Assembly (NCBI GenBank): GCA_013368445.1
Contig: JAACJO010000010.1
Span: 1,364,001-1,428,000, forward strand
DNA length: 64,000 nucleotides
DNA from: Leucocoprinus leucothites
Taxonomy: Eukaryota; Basidiomycota; Agaricomycetes; Agaricales; Agaricaceae
Direction of reading: 5' to 3'
A program made the position numbers and the translations under genes. This document shows, one piece after another, positions 57,612 through 64,000 of the stretch. Under the pieces are notes generated by a model. That model did no database searches. It was not told where the DNA came from and saw only the letters and a program-made list of their open reading frames with translations. Numbering within the stretch: position 1 is the stretch's first letter; each line of letters starts with the position of its first letter.

Positions 57612-60313
57612 AAGACAGAGACTATACACGATTAGTCCAGCAACATAGATAAGACTCGAAGGAGACTATAGAACGAGGTGTCATACACAGAGATCGGTCT
57701 CAAGAGAAAAGAAAAGAGATGAGATGAGAGAATATAGTTCACCTTCATTTGGTTCGGCGGGCACAGGAGCTTGAGGCGGCGGTGGACATGTGTCGTGATT
57801 GGTAAAAGCAAAGGCGGCCGGGTTCTTTTTCAAGAACTCGACAAGGAACTCGTACTGAGGGAAAGCACATTGCACCCATTGAGTGCAGAAGGGATAGAGG
57901 GGGCAGTAACACAGGATATGATGTTGTGTTTCCAGGGGATGGCCACAACGACAGGATTTGGGCTCGAGGGGGAAGAACCTCTCATGATAAGCTCCAATAG
58001 GAGCATGATTGAGGATAGCACGGGATATGCACGCACATAATGATGGCAATTCATTGGCTAAGGGAAGCCAGGTGCCCCCTTTGACGTAAGTGGGGGTGAG
58101 GAACTTGCGATTCTTTTTTGAAAGAAGGAAGCCGCTGCCGCGGTATTTCTTCTTCCAAAAAGTTGACTCCCAGGATTTCTGGCAGTCATTGGTGATTTTG
58201 CATTGCAAGAAATCAAGAGTAGCGCCTAATCGAGGGGGGGCATGTATGCGTGTGGAAGTGATGTCTTTATGGACTTTAAGGTGGGGCTTCCAGTGCCATT
58301 TGGAAGGGACGTCCCAGAAGTCGATGGAGCGAGAAGGTTTGGCTACGAGCCAGTCAGATAAGAGTCGACAGACTTGGATGGAATGTGATTGGCTCGAATG
58401 TATAGAGGGATCGACTGCTAGCTTGGCTGCTGGGAGGCAGTCGGTGATGAGGATAATGTGGTCGCACTGGAGAGAAATGGCCTTGGCGATGCCAATACGA
58501 ATGGAGTAGAGTTCAGCATCAGTAGATGACGCTCGACCGCTAGCTTGTTTTGCATGGGACACTTGCCGTCCACCACGATATAAATGTGCTGCCGAAACCA
58601 CCTGAAGGGAACCTACAAGTGGAACAGAAGCATCAGTAACAACTGAGATACAATTATGATTGGAAGAAGAAGAGGAAAAAGTTGAATCGAGAGATGATAC
58701 ATGATTATACATTTTGTGTTTATCCAAGTGATTGCAGGGGTGAAAGTGAATAGAATCAGGAAAGATGTCCATAAGATGAGATCCAGGCTTTGATTCGGAA
58801 GTGAATGGAGAGAAGGAGTCAGAAAGATGAGAAAGAGAACTATCTACATCGATAAGAGGGCCTTTGACTTTAGCTTTTTTGGCCGGAGTGAGAAGGCGAA
58901 GCGATTGGGGATGAGGGGAGGAGTTAAGAGAGAATTTGTCAGATAGAAGAGAACGTAACGCATGATTAGAAGGTAAAGTAGAGACTTGATACGATGAGCG
59001 AATAGCTAATTTACGAAGATGGAGGTGAATCAGAATAAGTCCAGCAATACTTTTGGCACCACCTGATGGGGAAGTACGGAAGGCACCTGTAATCCACAGA
59101 GCCGCGTGTCTTTGCATAGATGATAAGGACTTGAGAAGCGCCTTATTACGGGCGCCTTCAAAGTACCAGAGTCAGAATCCATACGTGGCCATGGGGACAA
59201 CGCATGACCTATAGAGCAGACGTTTTTGTAGAGGGAGGAGGCCTCGGGTGGAGTTGCCTAGCATATTCATAGCTTTCACTGTGGATAGTGCTTTGGTGGA
59301 GTAATACCAAACGTGTTCTTGAAATGATAGTCGACGGTCAAAGTAGAAACCCAAGTACCACCAGACACGTTTGGGATACAGTAGAGGGCTGCCAACGTCG
59401 GATAAATCAAGAGGGGGATTAGAATCGTTATGACGTCGGGAAAAGTGAAAGACCTCAGATTTATCGTGTTCAACAACAAGCCCGAGATCGGTGCAAATGG
59501 AGTTAACGATGGAATAAGCTGATTTGAGGGAAGAGATGGTGTCAGTATAATTCTTCGCTTGAGATATACAAAGCCCATCATTGACAAATGATAAAAGGGA
59601 AGAAGGGATAGACTGTAGACGAGCACGTTGGTCGAACATGAACATGAGGGGCGCTAGATAAAGCACAGATAGAATGGGTGATAGAGCGGAGCCTTGCCCA
59701 ATGCCAACATCCGCATCATGGGCATCAGATAGGAAAGTGTTCCACATGAATTGAGTGGATCGACCTATGAGGTAGTGTGAGAAGAAGTTAACAAGTTCTG
59801 GAGCGAACCCCTGTCGTCGTAGAATGTTAGTGAGGATTTCGTGGTTTAGGGAGGGGAAGAATTGGGTGATATCAAATGCACAGACGCTGGTGACCATACC
59901 TTTAGCCCATCCGGTCTGAATGATATGAGTGAGAAATACTCCTGCATCCTCAGTGGACCGTTGGATAACTCCGCCCATTTGATTAGGGTGGAGGACATCT
60001 AGAGACACCGCTTCATACTGCATGCGGCAAGCAATCATCTTCTTGATTAATTTACCTAAAGTGTTTAGTAGAACAATGGGGTGAAATGCTTTTGGTGTAT
60101 CATAGGCCGGTTTATTTGGCTTGGGAATGATGATAGAGACCGAGTCCTTGAAGTGACTCAGCCAGTAAGAGAGATGTACACATGCGTTAGCAATGAGTAT
60201 TATGTTTTTGCGGCATTCATTGTGGGCGACAATGGACTTTAGGTGTTTCCAGGAGACGTGATCAGGTCCGGGTACTGAAGAATTAGCACATGAAGAGAGG
60301 GATTCGGTGAGTT

Positions 60314-62636
60314 TTTTTTTTTTTTTTTTTTTTTAAAAAAAATCAAGTGTGACCCCAGAGGGGTCGCCAATTTATAACACGGTGCACGATAGGAGTCCGT
60401 GCCTGACTATCTACTACAGGGAACCGATACCGCTACCGACTACACAAGAGCAAACAACCGGGAATACATAAAAGTCCTGTCCGAGACAATACATGAAACA
60501 ACAGCAGAAGGGGGCTAGGCATGTAACAAAATACAAAGAAGTGAGACATATACTGATATCACTGCATCTGACGGCAGGCCTTGTGGTTGGTGGGGCCCAT
60601 CTGGCAACCGGCAATAGATGGGGGATGATACATTGACACTAGGGAGCTCCCCCTAGGCCCGGGGCTGACCAGCAGAACCAGAATGACTTTGCAGCCAATC
60701 CCAATCAAACCGGTGGCGCCAGAATGCGCACTTGCGGTCAGTGGCAGCATGTTCCTTGCTGCAATTGACACACTTGATATGGGGACAGGGTTCCCTGGCG
60801 GGTGTGGGCTGAATGGGGGGGTTAGCCTTCGGCGATCCCTTATAGCAGGAGGAGGTGGTGCAGTGATTCTCGGACTGATGTGGCCCACCGCATTGTGAAC
60901 ACCTGAGCGCACGGTTGCGACAGGTGGTGGTAGTGTGGCCCCATCGCCAGCATCGTTGACACTGGGGGGTCCCGGGATGAGCGCGTGCGGCCTTGATCAT
61001 GGACTGCACGCCGTCGAAGTTGAGGTATTTGCTGACCAGGCGCTTGGCGTTAGCACCGGACTGAGAATCCCAAAGGTCGACCCAAATGGTGGCGGTGTCG
61101 GCTTTGGCGGAGTTGCGCATGATGCACATGGAGGATACGTTAGCAAATGTCTCCTTGAAGGGAGACAGACGCATACGGTCGGTGACGTGTTGCGGAGTGG
61201 TGCGAATGCCACTCGTGTAGTAAGGGACGTCCAGGATCTTAAGATAAGACCTGGACCTGGGGCGTTTGGTTTTCAGCTCAAACGGGGCAGTGAAGGCTGA
61301 AGAGAGGGAGGATTCGATCACTAATGCATCAGCATCAGTGGCGACGGAGTTGGTGTACAACGAGATGGTGTTGTACGCCTGAGCAATGTTCTCGACGCGA
61401 AGTGAGCTCTTCGCGCAAGTGAGGGAATCATTGAGAAGGCGCATGGCCTTGTGGTGGAGGTAGGTGATGTCACTGGAACTGCCAGTGAAATCAAGGAAGA
61501 GTTGGCGTCGGGTGGGGCCCAACATGGTCATGCGGGGCTTCTTTGCAGAAGGCGCATCAGCGAGGGCGGCCCGATGCATTGCGGCGACGCGATCAGGCTC
61601 GAGAGTGGGGTGGGACTGGGCTAGCATGATGAGCGCTGCCGCAGACTCCAGGGTACGGGCTACCTCAGCGAACGACTTCTTAGCTGCTGAGGGAGGGATG
61701 GGCGCTTGCTGGCCTTGGCCATCAGACCTAACCTTAGGAGTGGGGGGCGCTTGAGTGGGCGCTTTGCCACTAGTGTGGGCCTTTGCAGGCACCGGCTTGG
61801 GCGGTAGGGAGGGACAGGCCAGGGTGGGCCGACGATCCGGGGGTGGTAAAGAGGGCGCCTTGGGGGAACCCATGTTGATGTCACGTGGACCCGCTGAGTC
61901 AGCAGATCCATGGATCGCCTCATGGGTGACGCGCATACGATTAGGGTGGGCCTCTTCAATTTTGGTGGCACAGTCCCGAATGAAATCTGCAAATGTGGCC
62001 CATCCCTGGGCTCACATTCACTCATTGATGAGGGCCGTGTCGCCTTGGCCCCGGTTGAGAACTTCTGCAACCAACCCAATAAGAGTCGGGATGATCACGG
62101 CAGTGGTGGCCTCTGGAAGAGGGCCTGAGGGAACACTCCCAATGAAGCGGGAGAAGAAACGGATCCCAGCAAGAGCCCGGGTCTCAACAGACTCCTCAGT
62201 TGACCCGGAGGAGACGGTGGACAGCGGTGCTGGGGGAGGAAGGTCCTTCACAGGGTAGAATGTCTGTCCACCAGCAGTGAAGGGCTTTGGGGATGGCGAC
62301 GGAACGTCAGCCGAGGGAGCGACTGCCACCCGCGACAGAACATCAGCGGCGGGCAGGGAGGAAGGTCCAGGCAATGAAATGTCAGCCTGGGGAGGTCCAA
62401 AGAACCCACGAACGTTGCGGGGGTCATCGTAGGGGTCAAGATGTTCATCCTCGGACATCTCGGTGATGTTGAGCTTGTCGGCGGAGGCTTCGGTGGACTC
62501 GGTTGTTTGGCGGGGAGGCTTGTTAGACTTAGATTTACATCTGCCCATGTAGCTACAAGTAGACGCAGTAGTATTGAACTCTAATCACGACACACCAACT
62601 AAGAGATGGTGGTGGTAAGAGGTCAAGGAGGGTTGA
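60314..62636 (-). mobile_element. ORF1-only element S, complete copy (2323 bp)
   Basis: Flanks GATTCGGTGAGTT at 60301-60313 and 62637-62649. 5' box CTCCTTGACCTCTTACC on the right; 3' hairpin near 60351-60369; T8 before the A tail in sense. Same length as U net of its solo LTR. Confidence 0.95.
60653..62548 (-). pseudogene. Zinc-knuckle ORF1 protein gene of S (mosaic N-type A, C-type B)
   Basis: From the ATG at 62548 (MGRCKSKSNK) to 60653 there are 632 codons in one frame, broken only by TGA at 62018-62020 and 62012-62014 (relatives read R-M-R there, so two CGA to TGA). The N-terminal 180 residues follow V and T (SEDEHLDPYDDPRN, STEESVETRALAG, LPEATTAVII). The rest follows U (KKSFAEVART, ILDVPYYTSGIRTTPQHV, IWVDLWDSQSGANAK, CQRCWRWGHTTTTC, CSQCGGPHQSENH, CVNCSKEHAATDRKC). 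X shows the same combination. Confidence 0.9.
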
Positions 62637-63535
62637 GATTCGGTGAGTTCAAGGACGGAGAAGCTTGCCCAGGAACAAGGGGGAAGTGATTTCATTTCAT
62701 TCAGAATGTTAGAGCTTACCGGTCGGCCGGATGCTGAGTTGTATGATGAATGGAGTGCGTTCCATAGGTCCGGAAGATCATTGCAAGGTCGTCCTTGATA
62801 GTGGATTCCCTCAACGGCAGGGAGTTTGCATTGTTTTACCCATTCTATGAGGTCCCAGGGTCGTTTGTTGGTCGATGTAATTTCGTGAATGCGTGTATTG
62901 AAGAAAGAGCATTTGGCGGTTCTGGTTGCCATTCTGAATGCTCGCCAATCTTTTCGATCCTTTGTTCTTCTGTAGGTAAGAAGAGCCTCAGAACAATGGG
63001 GGTTCCACCATTCCTTTGACCGGTTAGTAATCCATACAGTTTTAGAGTTCGTATTCCAAGTCTCGTGAAAGATTCGAGAAATGGAGTCAGAGATATCGTT
63101 CAGACAAGAGGTGGAATGAATGTCTGAGCAGTCAAGGGCTGCTAGATGCTCAGAGACTTGGGAAATGAAAGCTGTCTCTTCATCGCTATCTTTTGGTAGT
63201 ATACATTTTTTATAATTAATATAATCTGGATGGATAGGAAGGTCTATAATCAAAGGTGCGTGATCTGATGGAAGTCTTGAATTAACATCGATAATATGGG
63301 GGGTGGAATTGTTAGCGCAAAAAATAAGGTCGATAACCAAATTGTCATGACTTTCAATGGAAGAGAAATGAGTAGGGGATAATGAGGTCGGTGAGGACCT
63401 TGTAAGATTGAAGCCGTCCGCCAACTCCGATAAAGTTATAGCTGACATAGGGATGTAAGTAGCTGAAGGGTCCCATTCTGGAGATTGACAATTAAAGTCT
63501 CCTCCCATATAAATAACATTAGGGATGTTGATGAA

Positions 63536-63711
63536 CGCATGAACATTGACCAAGCCCCTCCCGCTGAGGGCACCATTCATCTCCCCCAGAATGACTTTAC
63601 GTCTTCTGGTAAGGCACGTGACGTTTCGTCCGTATCAGGCTCCCTGAAGGCAAAGAATGATGTTACGTCTTCCAAGCCCTCCGGTCCTATTCGCGTCTCC
63701 TGGGCTCCCCC
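63536..63711 (+). pseudogene. Inverted LINE ORF1 fragment (5' inversion)
   Basis: It reads RMNIDQAPPAEGTIHLPQND to VSWAPP in the + direction, matching ORF1 residues about 430-490 of the copy at 46636-49444, while the LINE it abuts is on the minus strand. GATGA at the joint is shared by both parents. An LTR cuts it on the right. Confidence 0.85.
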
Positions 63712-64000
63712 TGTTAGAAGGTGATGCACAGGGGACGTGTGGGAGGTCCTAGAAACCAGAGAAATCGCCCAGGGAGCTCACAACTCACACAGGAATCTGT
63801 GGACAACTGTAAATGACTGACTTAACAAGATAGAGACTTGTACTCACCTGTGGACAACTGTAAATGACTGAGAGTCAAGAAAGCGTCCACAGGAGAGGTG
63901 AACATCCAGTCAGGTGATCTACAACTGACTAAGCAAGCTCTGCATCAACTCTAACTTCACACATCAACAAATCAATCACAAATACTTGTAGACTGTCCAG
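63712..64000 (-). repeat. Copia-family LTR, opposite orientation, end outside the window
   Basis: It matches the reverse complement of 41557-41858 for 289 of 302 bases, starting TGTTAGAAGG (TGTTAAAAGG in the others). The PBS expected next to a 5' LTR is absent on its left, so it is a 3' LTR or a solo LTR of a separate insertion. The CCCCC just left of it may be the target duplication. Confidence 0.9.

Larger units (their letters stand above)
57681..63535 (-). pseudogene. LINE ORF2, 5'-truncated in the endonuclease, split by S
   Basis: The endonuclease begins at INIPNVIYMGGDFNCQSPEW (about 63535-63480), then SDHAPLII (about 63270). After S come LLNTLGKLIKK (about 60065), DITQFFPSLNH (about 59870), FVNDG near 59590 (the RT box FVDDG with Asp changed to Asn, so catalysis is lost), VVTDAS (about 58645), DAELYS, ITDCLPAAK and the knuckle CRCGHPLETQHHILCYC. 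It ends ETDLCV at 57681. TGA near 59172 (Arg expected) splits the RT frame. Confidence 0.9.
57477..63711 (-). mobile_element. LINE with 5' inversion, split by S and cut by a copia LTR
   Basis: The left end has a poly-T run (57477-57498) and the LINE 3'UTR. ORF2 runs rightward in antisense to 60313, then S, then 62650-63535 (endonuclease). At 63536 the sequence flips to sense-strand ORF1 (63536-63711) and is then cut by an LTR. The right target flank is outside the window. Confidence 0.82.
41557..64000 (+). mobile_element. Ty1/copia retrotransposon, heavily split, 3' end beyond the window
   Basis: Own sequence lies at 41557-42478, 49461-49763 and 50004-51263: 5' LTR, primer-binding site, leader, gag, protease and the start of integrase, which fixes copia order (integrase before RT). 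CACCA (41552-41556) would be the left target duplication. It is interrupted by three LINE insertions; the part from integrase onward lies right of the window. The LTR at 63712-64000 is in the opposite orientation and is a separate insertion. Confidence 0.87.

Noticed and set aside
1..64000. CRISPR arrays, tRNA or rRNA genes, bacterial operons
   Set aside because: No regularly spaced repeats, no cloverleaf other than the short primer-binding match, and gene structure with introns and LINEs points to a eukaryote.

Overview
The window is a dense, deeply nested block of retrotransposons. I see no ordinary single-copy host gene in it. It looks fungal, most likely a basidiomycete (Agaricomycete). 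The LINEs encode ORF1 with zinc knuckles and an ORF2 with endonuclease, reverse transcriptase, RNase H-like domain and a C-terminal Cys/His knuckle, as in Tad1-type elements. The Ty3/gypsy polyprotein also looks basidiomycete-like, and the spliced genes have introns of only 49-86 bp. The species cannot be fixed from sequence alone.

Layout. (1) 1-18225: the 3' part of a large Ty3/gypsy element on the + strand: decayed gag/protease, RT, RNase H and integrase (44-4568), then a roughly 10 kb block carrying two intron-containing genes on the opposite strand (4857-6025 and 7139-14506), then a polypurine tract and a long LTR (15268-18220). A 5'-truncated LINE (9185-14348, itself holding a solo LTR) interrupts the antisense block. 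A Tc1/mariner element (15612-17204) interrupts the LTR. (2) 18226-41556: several layers of ORF1-only LINE relatives (Z, X, W, Y, V, U in the entries), with 5'-truncated autonomous LINE copies and solo LTRs between them. (3) 41557-64000: a Ty1/copia element with LTR and primer-binding site. It is split by a nearly full-length LINE (42479-49447), a short LINE 3' end (49764-50003) and a third LINE (from 51264). That third LINE is split by an ORF1-only element T (54524-56829) and by a minus-strand LINE (from 57477), which contains ORF1-only element S (60314-62636), has a 5' inversion (63536) and is cut by another copia LTR (63712-64000).

Main result. Besides autonomous LINEs (5' box, ORF1, ORF2, poly-A), the window holds a family of complete non-autonomous elements that encode only a zinc-knuckle ORF1 protein. 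Four copies are bounded by target-site duplications and have net lengths of 2305, 2306, 2323 and 2323 bp. They share a 5' terminal box and a 3' terminal block with the autonomous LINEs and add their own 3' hairpin, which shows compensatory changes. They look like fungal counterparts of gag-only elements such as mammalian HAL1 or Drosophila HeT-A, presumably mobilised in trans by the LINE ORF2 protein. Their ORF1 proteins are mosaics of exchangeable N- and C-terminal halves.

Second result. The Ty3/gypsy element appears to carry multi-exon antisense genes between integrase and the 3' LTR.

Decay. Most premature stops in recognisable frames are TGA where relatives have CGA, or TAG/TGA where relatives have TGG, so C-to-T change (methylation-linked deamination or a RIP-like process) is the main cause of gene death here.
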